From Litomosoides sigmodontis (lineage: Eukaryota > Nematoda > Chromadorea > Rhabditida > Onchocercidae), in NCBI GenBank assembly GCA_963070105.1, contig OY718807.1, forward strand, positions 7,025,483-7,089,482: DNA of 64,000 nucleotides, read 5' to 3'. Numbering within the stretch: position 1 is the first letter of the stretch; each line of letters opens with the position of its first letter. The notes beneath the pieces are model-generated. The model saw nothing but the letters and a program-made list of their open reading frames with translations. It was not told the DNA's origin and did not search any database. Both the position numbers and the translations under genes were made by a program. This document shows, piece by piece, positions 17,492 through 38,500 of the stretch.

Positions 17492-18988
17492 TTACTGCTT
17501 TCCATTTCCATTAACTGGAATCTTTGATGCATTACGCCGCTCGCAGTACTCCTGAAGGATAATTTAAATAAGAAACACTGCATTCAGGCGTTTAGATCAT
17601 ATGAAAAGAGATCTAGTCAAAGTGACGTGTACATCCTGCCAATTGCTTCCTTACTTCAGAAATGCTTAATGAAATAACCTTAAGTTTAGGTCTCTCTCCC
17701 ATTCGTTGATGATAGGCCTTCAAAAGCGGAAACTTATCTAAGCAATGTGGATCGAGAATCTGATGAATGTCAAGCTCTTCGAAAAGAACGAAATCTGCGA
17801 ATGAGACCTGCAACCGTAGTTCAGTTTGTGTGATATATTCAGGGCTGAAAATAATGCTATTCCTCTATAATAATTATCACTTCAGCCATCTGTTGATTTT
17901 AACAAGCAATCTCTCATCACCATAATCCAAATTTCCCTAAATCTGTTACAATTTATCATAATTTGGAGTACCTTATTTCCCGAGATGAAATTTCTTCCAT
18001 TACCTCGTGTGGCTAGCAATCTCTCAAACTTCGCCAGCTCTGCTGGCAATACATCTTTTATGTAGGTATCCTTTTCAGTTTCCTAAAGAGCAATAATTAT
18101 AACAGTGCTTTTGCAGTCACATTAAATTCATAAGCAAACTTGTTGAACAACAACTTGAACACTTATTATAACTCAGTTCCTTATTTTAGTTCTGGCTTTT
18201 CCTCCTTTACCCTTCTCTATAAAAAATTTTTAACGGATGTAACTCGGACAGGATGTAACTCGCCATGGAAACTACAAAGATGGAAAAAATTGCAAATTAT
18301 ATCACGTCACTTCAGTAGTTCGAGAGAGTAATTCCCATTTAACAAATAAGCAGAAAATATTTACGTAAGCGAGATAAATCATTTTTGCATATTTGATATG
18401 CAAATCACGGAGGCCTTCATAGAACATATCAATATATGTCGTTTCGAGCTCATTTTCACCATTTAAATCTATACAAAGAAGACACAGAGATTAACTATAC
18501 GGATAAAATAACATTTGTAATGCAAAACTACTGAAAACAACTAAAAAGTAGACCACTTCACCAACAAAATGAACTTTTCCATCCGTGTTATATGAAAAAA
18601 AATTACGTGTGGGACAGCAAAAGATACATACTGTGCTTGCGAGCAAGATGTCTTAGGATAGCACCGGACTGGACAATTTGCAGATCATCTTCGTAAAGAC
18701 ATGGCACTTGTTCGAATTGCTAAACAAACAGAATAGACCAGTATAGTTCAAATAAACATTACGTTGCAAAATCACTTACGAATTGCGATTTCATAGCAGG
18801 CCAATCACTTTTATTGATGTGATCATCAGTAAACTTTATGTCTTGATCAACAAACAGCATACGAATTGGCTCAGCCAAACCTAAAATGAAAAGGAAAACC
18901 GATAAAGTGGCAAATGAATAGAGAAAGATAGCAGTTGAGAGAGAGATAACTAGCCTCGAATAGGGAAATACGTCAGCTTGTAATTCAT
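17492..18988 (-). CDS. gst: pi-class glutathione S-transferase
   Basis: Seven exons on the minus strand: 18955-18988, 18780-18880, 18632-18719, 18365-18468, 17972-18082, 17679-17807, 17492-17551; 208 residues, the length of filarial pi-class GSTs. It conjugates glutathione to electrophiles and lipid-peroxidation products. The N-terminal thioredoxin-like domain has the catalytic Tyr at residue 7 (MNYKLTYF) and the GSH-binding QVPCLY and IVQSGAILRHLARK; the helical domain includes VSFADFVLFEELD and HQILDPHCLDKFPLLKAYH. The tail ends in VNGNGKQ, a signature I associate with filarial orthologues. Intron 1 seems to start with GC (CGAG|GCTAGT): a GT donor three bases later would create an in-frame TAG. 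ATTTTCAG at about 19014-19021 (reverse strand) is a likely spliced-leader site. Filarial GSTs of this class are studied drug and vaccine targets. Confidence 0.95.
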
Positions 18989-21734
18989 TGCAAAATAGTG
19001 CGACCGTTCACCTGAAAATATTTTTAGAATAACTGATAATATATGAATGATATGCATTATTCCTCGATACAAATACAGATTTAGCACGAAAATTCATTTT
19101 TTTCTGTAACACTTTCGCTAAGAATTCCCTGCATTAACTCCTCCAAGAATTCCTTGAATGGTTTATTAGGGCTTTAAGGCCACTCAGTTAAACCGACTTA
19201 ATTATTATGATTTCGAAGTCATAAGAATTACGAAGTCATAAGAATTAAGTTGATGCAGCCGTAATATGAACGTACTGTGAACAAACCAGCCAGCTGTAAC
19301 AACATTTTCCCAAAAAAGTGAGGTGAAAAGTCACGAGAAAAAGTGGTAGAGAAAGAGAGTGCAATGAAACCAAATGATTACATCAATTAAAAAGTATCAT
19401 TTTGCCACTTAATGTTTCCCACCACTTATCGATCGTTTTTTTCTCGTTTTTTGAAAACATGCAAGTGAATCATTAAAGCGCTTTTGTGCACAGTGGAGTG
19501 GGGGGGGGGGCAATTTGGAGCAGACAATTAGTGTGGAACGGTGTTTAAGTGGCAATGAAATAAAGCTTCCTTTAGAAAAAAACCAATGTTGTTTCGTTCC
19601 GTACCTAACTTTTCCTCTCACTGGGAAAATCAATGCGACCTGAAGGACGTCTGCTTACTTTTCATAAAAAAAAGAACCTAGCACTAAAATAACCTATGAG
19701 AAATCAGGACAAATGTTCGCAGGATGCCTCACAGCACAGTTACACGAGTTCCATTTCTCACACAAAAGTTTGAAAAACAAAGAGAGGGAGACAGAAAGGA
19801 CGAGAATAGTGCAATCAGTTAAAGATACCGTAACAATAAACTGTGATGAATTTGTGAATTTGCACTTCCGTGAAACAAAATACATATGTTATGCGTGTAA
19901 TACTAAATGTCCTACACGCAGTCGTGCTAGACGTAACTCCACACATGCTCTCACTTCCTGGATGGAAAATTAAAATGTAATAATCAACGAAAAATGGGAA
20001 CAAATACAACCCCTAGCAACAATTCGAAGTGTACACCGACATAGTCCAATAAGAGTTGCAGAATTGCATTGCAATACGTGCATATCGATCTTGAAAAGAT
20101 ACTCGGCATTCTGTATTTTATTTTTAGGAGTTAAAGTAAGCAGTTTGCTAGGCAACTTAGGGAAGGGAGGAAGATAGGGGATTGGTCATATGTTGTTGGA
20201 TGGATTGGTTTGCTATTTGTACATATTTGCCTAACAATGACCTTTCCAGGCCTATAAGAAACTTCCCAATCAATATAGTGCTGCATCAGTGAGAGGGCTA
20301 CCTCGTAGGCCACGAGGGAAGATAACTTTGAATTCATGTTTTGCGGGGTGAATTTACAGGTTCGGGATGTGTTGTGTGGAAAATAATTGTGCTTGATTTT
20401 CATCTCGTTTGAACAACGTTCCTTCTCCTTTTTCCTGTGTTATACAGTGGAATCAACTGATAAGTAAAGTGGATTAGCCAAGTCTTCTCACACTTCTTGC
20501 AGTAACACATAAATGATTTCTAAATGAAACTTGAAAGTAATAGCAGTAAAATGCAGCATGAAATTTTTTACCTAAAACTGTACTGACATGGACACCAACC
20601 GAATGAATTCAAAGGTAGTGCTGTTGGTGTTTCAATGTAAAGCTAGACTTTCCCTCTTTACTTTCTCTTCAACTAACGCTCAATTTTCTCATTTGCACTG
20701 TGCAATCAGTGCAGCAAATTGGTTTTCACCGAAAATGTTTGCTTAGTTGAAGTTGGCGTTACAAATTAACACATTGCAATATTGACTGATGAAAATTCTT
20801 GTCTTTATCTAAGGAATGAAAATGTACGAGCCGGTAAATCTAAAACACATAGATACTCGTAGCAGTTTGACTGTAAAAAAAGATAAAGGGGACTTGCAAT
20901 CATTTTTCCTTGTATTTTTTCAGGATGCTACATGAAATAAGTCTTTCTTCTTTTATCTGATTAATCTCAGTGAAAATACTTGTCTTGTTTTTCGATTTCC
21001 ATTATTTTGAAATAGGACAACCCAACTAAACATGTTAGTTGGTAGATGATAAGCTGTCTGGATAGTAGTTTTCGTTTAATATTTTGCATACAGAGAACCA
21101 ATTCTACTGCAGAAATTGGAATCTCAAAAATTGCATTGCGTGGTGTTGAAATCCGTTTCGGAACTCCGAGTGGCCTTCGATTTGCAGCACCCTTCGAACA
21201 TAGTAACTAGTAACTAATGTCTGGTTCATCGAATTGCCTAATTATGCATTAATTGTGTTCACGCTTTAGGTATACCGACATAGTATGTAAACGAAATCGT
21301 TCGTTGCATGTTGACTACATGCGCTTACACAACATAGTTTCCGCCTGCTTTCCTATGCATAACATTATAAGATTTTATGGGTGGTTCTACCATTTAACCT
21401 CTCGTATTAGTTGGTAAAACTATAATTTACTTTTAGTATATCTTTTCAGGATGTCGAAACTTCATTAAATTATCTTTACCTACACATAAGTTGTGATAAT
21501 TGTTTATGAAAAGTATCTTCAAATTAGACATGTGGCCTAATCAAATCTTTGAATTGCTGATATGTCAAATGTTACGGCGCAGAGTGCGGTGAGTATTGAG
21601 TATAATATTACTCATAATAGCGCTTCCTTCATCTACATATAATTTCTTCACTTTATCCAATTTGTTCATTTTCAGGTTTCGCCTTTTGTTGTTTGTTATA
21701 CAAAGAGCCCCATAAATTGCACAATTCTAGAAGA
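18989..21734. other. shared 5' region between GST (-) and importin-5 (+)
   Basis: About 2.7 kb between two divergent genes, so it should hold both promoters. No coding exon is supportable. It contains a run of ten G at 19501-19510 and many T-rich tracts. TTCTAG at 21725-21730, five bases before the importin ATG, is a likely spliced-leader acceptor. Confidence 0.4.
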
Positions 21735-29355
<7,621 letters not shown>

Positions 29356-30545
29356 AATTTCTTGGTACCAGTAACCGTTATTTCTTCTTTAATTTCTCAG
29401 CTCTTTACCTTTAGCTTTTTGATTTTTGGCCTGCTTACTTTTTTTCGACAATTTCGAAGAATTGATTTTTCCTCAGAATGTTTTGCGCCTATTCATTGTT
29501 TTATATTTGTCCTTAATTGTATATGTCTCAGAGTAAAACCGTCGTTATAGTTTGCTCAATGTTCGTGAACGTCAATTACTTTGATGTGTCTCTCGAGGTA
29601 TTCACCCCTCAAATTACACCGAATAGATAATAACGTGAAACTTTTTAACTTCATGCTGATTTTTTTTTTCACAAAAGAAGAAATCGTCACTAATCCCCAA
29701 AGTACTGGGTAATGTTGGTGGTATATTCACCTACTAGTTATCAATCTCTGCAAGAATTTGACAGGCCGTTGTTGTAAGTACGGGTAACCAGTAATAAGAA
29801 CTTCGGGATACTTCCTATATTTTATCTCTTACCGAGCAGGGGATGCCTTCGTGATATTACATTTGTCATTTGTAGCGGAATCTAAAGACAAATGGAAATC
29901 TTGGGATCCGTTAATTAAGCGTGTGCTTTTCGTTATTAAACTTATGCTTTTCGTAATGCGAAGTAAAACTCGATTTTATAAAGAATAGATTTTCAAGCGT
30001 TTCGTTCCACATACAAATTTCTCACATGAAAATGTCATCTAGTATACCACATGGTTGTAACTGCACAATTTTTTCATCGAAATCTTGCACTCAAAACGTC
30101 TGCGACGAAAACTAGTTCATTGTTAGTTTTTCAATCTTGTTTCCATAGAGCAGCTGATACTAAACTCTTCTACCTCATTGGTTGAATGTGTTCACGAATT
30201 CCCCATTGATGAATGTCATAATACCTACCAACGATCCTTCTCCCACCCGACAAATGAAATTCAATAATCGTCGTTTCAAGAGTAAAAGACCCCAATATTG
30301 GCATACATTACTATTGTCCCAGTTTCTTTGCATTTGTACCAGAAGCAAATATTTTGTTTCTGAACGATGTTTCCAAGCTATGTACCGCAAAACAGCTCCG
30401 TCTTTAACCCATCTATTTCCCAACCCTTCAATATATACTGTGTACCCTTAGTTTTTTCAGTTCTTGATATTTGGGCCATTTCAGGCATTTATGTGCCAAA
30501 AACTTCTACTATTATACAACCAACTTTATTTTGTGAGTATATTTC
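29356..30545. other. convergent 3' flank between importin-5 and UTP18
   Basis: About 1.2 kb between facing genes; no coding exon recognised. TTTATT at 30525-30530 (AATAAA on the minus strand) lies 16 bases after the UTP18 stop and is a candidate poly(A) signal for it. Confidence 0.45.
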
Positions 30546-33500
30546 TCAATAATCAGAGAAATGTGAAAGTTTAAGCAAGGAGAGGAAGCCATGATCATCG
30601 CCAACAGCCATATAAGCACTTTTTGGTGAAAAACCAGTCACCGTTACTTTTCCAAGCCTAAGATCTCTTGGCGGAAAGTTTGTATAAGCAGTTCGGCTCC
30701 CAACATGCATCAGCCTAATCGAATTGTTCTGAAACTCATTTGATAGTGTGAGTTATAGATGTGATAAGTCAAAATTCCTCGTTTTTGTTCTAAGAGATAC
30801 TGCTAAAATGAGACTTACTTTTACACTTGAAGATACTGAAAGGATTTGCGAATCATTATTAAATGCCATACAATCAATACGCGTTGTAAGATTATCGAAT
30901 ACTTTTACGGGTTTGGGAAACGGATTTCCCAGAGCATCTGCGGAGTCGTACAAATTTACAATTCCTGTATTTGATCTGAAATATTCACTTAAAAATTTCT
31001 AGAGGTAATAAGTTGATCTCTTTTTACAAATTGATGAACTGATAATTGAGAAGCATCATATGAAACTTATTCATTCATTGTTAGTGCCATGAAACAGATA
31101 TAGTTCGTGCCAAAGATTAGACACAGTGAATAAAATTCACAGTCTTGATTACAAACTTTGCAACTGCCCAATATCGCGCCAGCAGTGCGAGCTCGTTCTC
31201 AAACATTCTCTCCAGTTAATTTTTTCTAAAGAAAAGATTCTCATCCTTACTGTTACTTGACGGTCTCATCAACCTACCCGCATGCGATATATTGGCCATT
31301 TTCACTTATTTGTATTGTCGTTCCTCTGACCGAACCTTCATCGTAAAATGTTTGTTGTCTTCTCGAGTTCCTGATGTTCCATATAAATACTTGTCCATTT
31401 TCTAAATATTTCTTTCAGTAATATTGAATGAAACCTTCACATCTTTTTAAAGTAAAGGGTTCTGTATAAATTAGTTCATCAAATCACGAAATTTGGGAAC
31501 CAACCTCCAAGAGCAAAAATGGTTGATGAATCATTTGGAGAAAACCGCACAGAAGCAATTTTTGTGGGAGCCGTCAGGACGCCAATATATTCCGACGACT
31601 GAAATTTAATCTTAATTTAAAAAGTGCAGCTTAGGATGGAATAAAACATTTTCAGATCAGAAAAAGATGAGACAAAAGAAATCCTGTGTGTAATTACAAA
31701 CAAATGAGGCAGGAAATTTTATGGTTTGCCGCCAAAGTATTCTTTCTTAGAGTTTCCTTCAATTACAGCGATTCGGTTGTCTCTTGAGACTTAAAGACTG
31801 ATTTCAACTATTACTTCAATTCTTAGTGCTACTATAAAAATTCTTTTGCAGCTTACGCCATATTAAAATGTTACATCCTCAGCATGACAAATTCGATCAG
31901 CTTTCATAAATAAAGATTAAACAAAAATTAGTTACCCACACTTGACATATTAGGTTACAGCGCAAAGAGTCTAATAACTTACTGATGAAGTCAAAAAATG
32001 TATTTCGTTATGTGCCAAAACAGCTAGGTGTCTGCCATCAGACGAAAGCGAAAAATATCCCATATGCATTTTTGCCATTTCTGCAAAAAATTTTTGCATA
32101 TAATTTAATCTTTCAGGTTTAGTTTTTTTACCTTTCTATGAAGTAGAAAAAAATCGTTACCGTACGGAGTTCTCATTTGCATTACTTTGCCATCAATGAG
32201 ATCATAGCAAAACAGCGATTCCTGTAAAATATGTTGAGGACTGTTACAAGTTACAGAACTTTTCGTACCTTTCAAAATCCATCTCCTAAGATGGGTGTCG
32301 TAGTAATATAGCAATAGTTTTTAGTAAGTTATGATATATCAATATTCAAGTTTAATGTGGAATTATCATCTATCTATGAACTAGATGTTAATGCGAGAGC
32401 AATATTAAAGTAGTAAATGAGAAATATTTAATTGTTAAACCTTCTTTTTCGAGCCAACAATTATTTTAGAACCGTCTGCGGTAAAAGAAGCACTGGTAAT
32501 CGGGAATGCTTTGAAATTAACATTTTGAAGAAAAGCGTCTTCTGTTTCCGGTAAGCCAACCTAAATTAAATGGATTTAACCTCCTTTATAAAGAAGATTA
32601 GCTATAATTGAGGGCTCTAATAAAAAATCAAATCACAGAAATACAAGTAAAGAAATACCTCGAAAAGACTGAGAAGACCATTTTCACCTGCACACATTAG
32701 TACCTTACGAGTGGGATGAAATTGTACTACTCTCATCGGTTTCTGAGGAATTATATTTTGTTATTACAGTAAAATGATCAAGTTATAAAAATTTTTGTCT
32801 TTTTTGTTTTACTTTTGCGTTTAACATTTAATTTTCATAAATTTCAAAAAAGAAAAAGTATGATATGTTGAAGAACCTTTCCAAGTCGATGTCCTCGTGT
32901 GATGTTATTTAATCGTTTCAAGCCAATTACTCCTTTTGGTAATGATTTGTTGCCGGTAACACATTTTCCTGCAAATGCAGTTACTTCGCGTAAAGCGTCC
33001 TCCAAATCGTCGCCATCAGATTCATCATGTTGTAGTTTCTTGTTTTCACGTACTAAATACATTTTAGATCAAAAAGTGGACCAAATAACAAAATTAAACG
33101 TATGCTTTAGAAGGACTAAATTGTAAAATTAGAAACGTACAAGACCGAGACCAGACTGGAGCAGCACCAGAGCTACGATGAAATAATTGTCGCAACCGCT
33201 CTTCATATTCCTGAAAAATTTGTGCTTTCATTCACCATTTACCTTGAAGATATAAATTACAGTCTTAAAAATTGATGAAATAACGTAGACCTCTACTACT
33301 CAATCCATGAGGAATCCAAAACCACCAGATGTTCAGAAAATTCCGTTCGTAAAATTGCTGGGAGAATGCTTAGTATCAGAACATAACTATTCCACAATGA
33401 GCAAGAATTAATAAATTGAATCACATTCAGAAAGAAATTGGCATTTCATAAGGTAAAAATCCATTTCTGAATTTTATATCACGAAGTGAGAAATAAATAA

Positions 33501-34097
33501 TGATAATAACAATAATAAATATTTTAATAATGCTTATTAAAACAATAAAGACCTTTGGCGTTATTTTCTGATTCATAGCATCTGTTGCTCTTCTAATGTA
33601 CATTTTTCTACGATGCAACGGCACATCCACGATTGCCTCGTCAATTTCATCATCTTCATCCTGCCAAACGGGCTTCTTACTAGCTTTTTCCTGAAAGAAA
33701 GTTTCGTGTCATCCAATTGTAACTTTTATATCATAAAGACTTTGACGTAAGTGAACAGAGAACATTTTTACAAATGCTCAAAAGAAACCTACAAGTCTTT
33801 AGTAAAAGGTTATTGAAATAGAATTTCAAGCTACTGTGTCTTTTAAATTCCTCTGTTCCGGAGAAAAATATGAGCAGCTGGTCTCAATTCATCTCCCACA
33901 TTTTATTCTAGATAATGTAATGCAGTATACAAATAGTCATAGTTTTATACCTCAGTTTTGTACGTTTCTTCCACTTCATCGTCGTCATCACAACTATCCT
34001 CAAAGCCGTCGGGAAAGCCAGCACTACTCCCGAATAATTTTTTCGCCAACCGGTCCTCTTCTTCTCGGTCTTCAATTTTTTGCTTCTGACGAATCAT
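30546..34097 (-). CDS. UTP18: UTP18, U3 snoRNP / small-subunit processome WD-repeat protein
   Basis: Twelve exons on the minus strand: 33951-34097, 33553-33690, 33141-33210, 32877-33052, 32659-32742, 32441-32560, 32161-32221, 31983-32080, 31505-31598, 31278-31401, 30819-30975, 30546-30728; 483 residues (human 556). A nucleolar WD40 protein of the UTPB module needed for 18S pre-rRNA processing. The N-terminal 180 residues are charged (KKPVWQDEDDEID, EDREEEDRLAKKLF), then come the WD repeats: RVVQFHPTRKVLMCAGENG, GQVFIWNIRN, SENGQYIACGSNTGIVNLY and the closing GFSPKSAYMAVGDDHG with terminal KLSHFSDY, matching the human end (YRLHHYSDF). All phases agree. ATG 34095-34097 follows an ATGCAG acceptor by 15 bases, fitting a trans-spliced start; a further upstream exon is not excluded. 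Confidence 0.93.
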
Positions 34098-35570
34098 CCC
34101 TCTAACTGATAACTGCATAAATTGGAACCACAGATTAATATGCTTTCATTCTTTACACCAACAGATGAATATAAAAATAATATTTCACATGGTTGTATCA
34201 TATTAAATCAGCTAAAATTCCATGAGATGCGTACGCGGAATGCAACGAATTACGCCTATAACTCAAGCAAACCAAAGCGTCCTGTAATTCTGGAGGTACG
34301 ATTTAGATTAGTTAAAGTTTGCAAATGTGCAATCTCATCCAAACTTTCAAGTCTACGAATAATCTATGAAACGAAACGGACTGAACACAAAGCACACCTA
34401 AAACCACGAAACCAAACCACGCACACAACCGTCAACCAGCACAGTTATTGCCGCCCTGGATGACGATGACTGGAGTCAAATTCACAAGCCTCCCTCTGCG
34501 AAACTTAACGTTCCGGATGTAAGCTATAAAGCGAAAGTGGTAGCGTTGGGGTGGGGGAGGAGGCAGAGGGGTGCCAAAAAGTTAATTAATTGACGGAAGT
34601 AGCTGACATAAATTGTCGCAAAACTATATAAAGAGAAACAAAGAATATAGTGTAAGAAAGCAACAGATACCGTGGTAGAATATATCACTCATAATCGGAG
34701 GAGCAAGAATGAACGGCAGATGTGAACAAATTGGTTGCAAATCGAAATGATTGCGATGTCCAGGAACTGCATAAAAACAGTGAGATTGAAAAAAAGTAAG
34801 TTCATTCTATCAACTGCAATTAGAGAGACCCAAGCAGATAACTGTAAAATTCAATAAACCCAACTTGTATTTTAAGACATTGAAGAAGCCTTTAATGTTG
34901 ACTTCAAAGCACAGACAACTCTTCCCTTCCATCCTTGATTTTTCTCATTTACATTGCCCTTGCAAAATTTTTTCCACCTGCAAACTCCAACTGTCAAGTT
35001 TGAAGACCGTTAACCGTTGGTCTTATAAAAATGAAAGTCGCTTATCTTGCATAATGCTCCACTCTCTCCTCGGTTATTCTTCCCCTTTTTTGACTTTCGT
35101 TCTTTTCATATCCGTTAGTGTTTATTACAGATTTTTTACCTTTTTACAGAAAACAAGAATAAAATTTGCTTTGAGCTATTAAGAACGGCAGTAGCACTCT
35201 CTGAAAGTAGGATTTCGAGAAATACTATCCAAACATTGCAAAACTATAATGCACATATACTCTGCACACACTTGTATATATAATACACCCAATCTTGATC
35301 CAACGAGAACAAAATATTGAAATTTGACAGAACAATATGACATGCAATGACGAATATGGGAATGATAATTTTGAAGGAATTCGATGAGAATGTAACATCA
35401 ACCACCTTCGAACAAGCTCCTTGAAAATTGCAAATACAGACTTATATGTGTAATGTGCCACAATAAAGCTATGGTGTGACACATAGCAAACTAAAATGAT
35501 GACATCTTGAAACAAAAAGATTAAAAGTAACAGTATAATCATAATTTCGCCTATTCTTATTTGTAACAAA
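34098..35570. other. intergenic; 5' flank of UTP18 and 3' flank of the ABC transporter
   Basis: About 1.5 kb between two minus-strand genes. Short ORFs on both strands have no family resemblance and I see no splice-supported exon. Confidence 0.4.
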
Positions 35571-38500
35571 TCATTTTTCGCGTTGTGAAAGTTGCAAGAA
35601 TGCTCCTTCTAGCGTTGTCTGCGTCAGTGAATAATCAGTAATCCATGGGAACCGTGTGGCAAGTTGATATAATTTCATATACATCTCCGACCATCTAAAC
35701 TATGGTAATTATATATGTTGAACAAATTTTTTATTTCATTGTAAATGGAACAAAGCTCATAAAACCTTTGAAATTGCCATCCACTAGTTACTTGTCACTT
35801 TCGAATGAATTTGTAACTTATCTTTCACTTCGTAAAGTATTAATTCAATCATAACACAATGATATCTCTGAAAAATCCGAACAACCAGATACAGTAAGAT
35901 TACTCACCTATCATTTTCCCTCTTCGCAATATCCCACAATAAGCATGTGCTATGAATATTCTTCTCGATGGAACCAGGGAAAATTTCTTTAATCAAGCAA
36001 GTTAGATCTTCTCGCCTGCACTGATCAGCAGTAGTTATAATCAAAGTGTATTTTTCACCAAATCTGAGTAAACAAAAGATCACACTGAATATTCCACACT
36101 ATCACTGCGTCCGATATCATTTCTTTGTTTCTTATGATTATGTACCGTTTTAAACAGAAATTCAACCTTGTCTTGATATGTTGTGGCGTTCCAATAGCAA
36201 CCAGAGATCCCTGATCCATGATGCCAATGCGATTACAGAGTGCTTCACACTCATTCATGCTATGTGAGGTAAGAAGCATCGCTCGTTGCTTTTCACGTAC
36301 CGCATTAAGCAAACACCAAATCTGGCGCCTTGCTTTCGGATCAACTCCAGTAGTCGGTTCATCCAACAGTATTAAGTCAGTTTGAGATATCAACGCTACT
36401 GCCAAACTTAAGCGTCGCCGTTGTCCACCGCTAAAACAAATCGATGTTCACTTTTAAAAATTAAGAAATGGTAAAACACTTCACCATTAAAGTAAAACAA
36501 AAAAATATTTTCGAATAGGTAACTTAGCATATAGGATGTCATTGTTCGGAAGTAACTTCATCAAGAAAAAACCGCCAAATGGCTTCCAAATTCATTAAAT
36601 AAATATCGAGAATAACAGTTACAGTCTTTTACGTAACCTAATAAAACCTGAATCAGACTTCGAAATACAAAAACTTTCATTCTTATTATCTAGATAAATC
36701 TTTGCTATAACCTAAGAAATTCAACGCAAGTATCAGCATGTGCTGTCAAAGATACTGCTGCGAGAAGAGTTTTTACACGTTTCGCAGGATTACAAAAGCC
36801 ATGAAGCGAAACCAGGAGCTGTAATGTTTGTTTAGCTGTAAGCTTAGGATGAAGTGCATCAAATTGTGGACAGAATCCAATAATCTGAAAAAACTCACTT
36901 TTCATATGACGGTATCATGAAAAAGGGGATTAAAGTGTACATCAAACGTTGTGAAAGACATAATAAATATCAATCTATGCTTGAAGGCTGCACACAATAG
37001 AGCAGTAGAATTTGAACGTAAAATTTAAGGTTGGACCTGCTTCTTCAAAATAGAACGGCCACTGATGAAAGCTTCGCCTCTATCCGGTATGGATACCCCA
37101 GTTAGCATATCAAATGTTGATGTTTTACCCGCACCATTTACTCCTGAAATTTTGTTTTTAGATCATTTCAAATGCTGAACTTCACAGTCCACTCCCATAT
37201 TTGGGAACATAAAAATTAAGCAACTACAAACGCAAACACGGAAGACACTCCCATCTTCTTTTCGTTACTGTTAGAACGATAAATGAACCACAAAGTATTA
37301 CAGTTAATAGCCTTTTAAAAGAAAAAAAATTACTACAATTGATCGCTAACCTAAACTGTATCAAAACTTCGTTATTTTGATTAGACTTCACCTGACCATC
37401 AATTTCCAATCGCTTATGATATACTTTGTGATTAAGAAAATTTTAAAAATTTAGTAAAACAGACCCAGCAGACCAAAGCATTCACCAGGTTCGATACCGA
37501 ATGTAAGATCACGAACAGCGTGCAAACTGCCATAATATTTGTTCAAATTACGGACGGCGAGTGATAATTCCAGATTTCTTTTTTGCAATATGTATTCACG
37601 TTCTCTCTTGACATCAATATCTTCCAAGCTGTTCTCGTACTAAAATTACTTCTTCCTTCGACTAAGGATAAAAACTCTTAAATTTCAATTTCTTTAGACT
37701 TAGGATGTCCAATAAACTACGTCTCGTCATACTATAACTCTTACTCCATTGAAATCATCAAAGTTTATTGTTTTTACAGCTTAAAAAGCCTAAAAGCGAT
37801 TTAAAACTCAATTAATCATACCAAAGCATCCACATCATTTATCTCCATAAGTTATATAAAATTTTCCTCTACTTGTTCATTTCACAATAAATTACTATAG
37901 TACATTCAATAATCTACATGCTTTTACATTGTATTATATGCCTTCTACAAATGCAAAGAAAAAAGCATGGTGTTTTATTTGTATTTTTTAAGCATAAAAA
38001 TAATCTTACACGTAAAAATATGTATAAGTTTCTAAAAAAGATTCAAACCAATAATAAACTTGATGATGTCCTTCGTATTACTGACAACAAATCGTGCATG
38101 TACACTGCTAGAGGTTTGAAATTTATCATCATTAAAATTATCCAAGATAAAAGTCCCGAGCAAGCCATTACAACGTAAACACGTCCAAGTTTCTAAAAAG
38201 ATGAAATATTTTGTTAAATCTGCTCAATTTATATGTAAATCAATATATCAGTTGATTTTCACTGAAGCTAATCCACAATGAAATCATTAACAAATTCATC
38301 GCTTGAATAAAATTGTAAACATTGTACAATGTAGTAATATTATAAGGAATGTTAATAATCTCTGCTTGAAAAATCGGAAAAACATGTCTAGCTTATTTCA
38401 ATAACCCCCAATACTTGCGAGTTCTTATAATAACGAAATCCAGTAAATTCGCCTAATCGTATAGTCTCAAATAAAACAAGAATTCGTATATGGTTGAAAA

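Noticed and set aside
18002..18005. GT donor at CGAG|GTAATG in GST exon 5
   Set aside because: Reading through gives GNGRNFISGNK, which matches filarial GSTs; the true donor is at 17971.
32265..32314. WD-like LLYYYDTHLRRWILKG in a UTP18 intron, resembling the real LFCYDLIDGK
   Set aside because: No acceptor AG exists upstream of it, and direct joining of 32441 to 32221 gives the right length against human UTP18.
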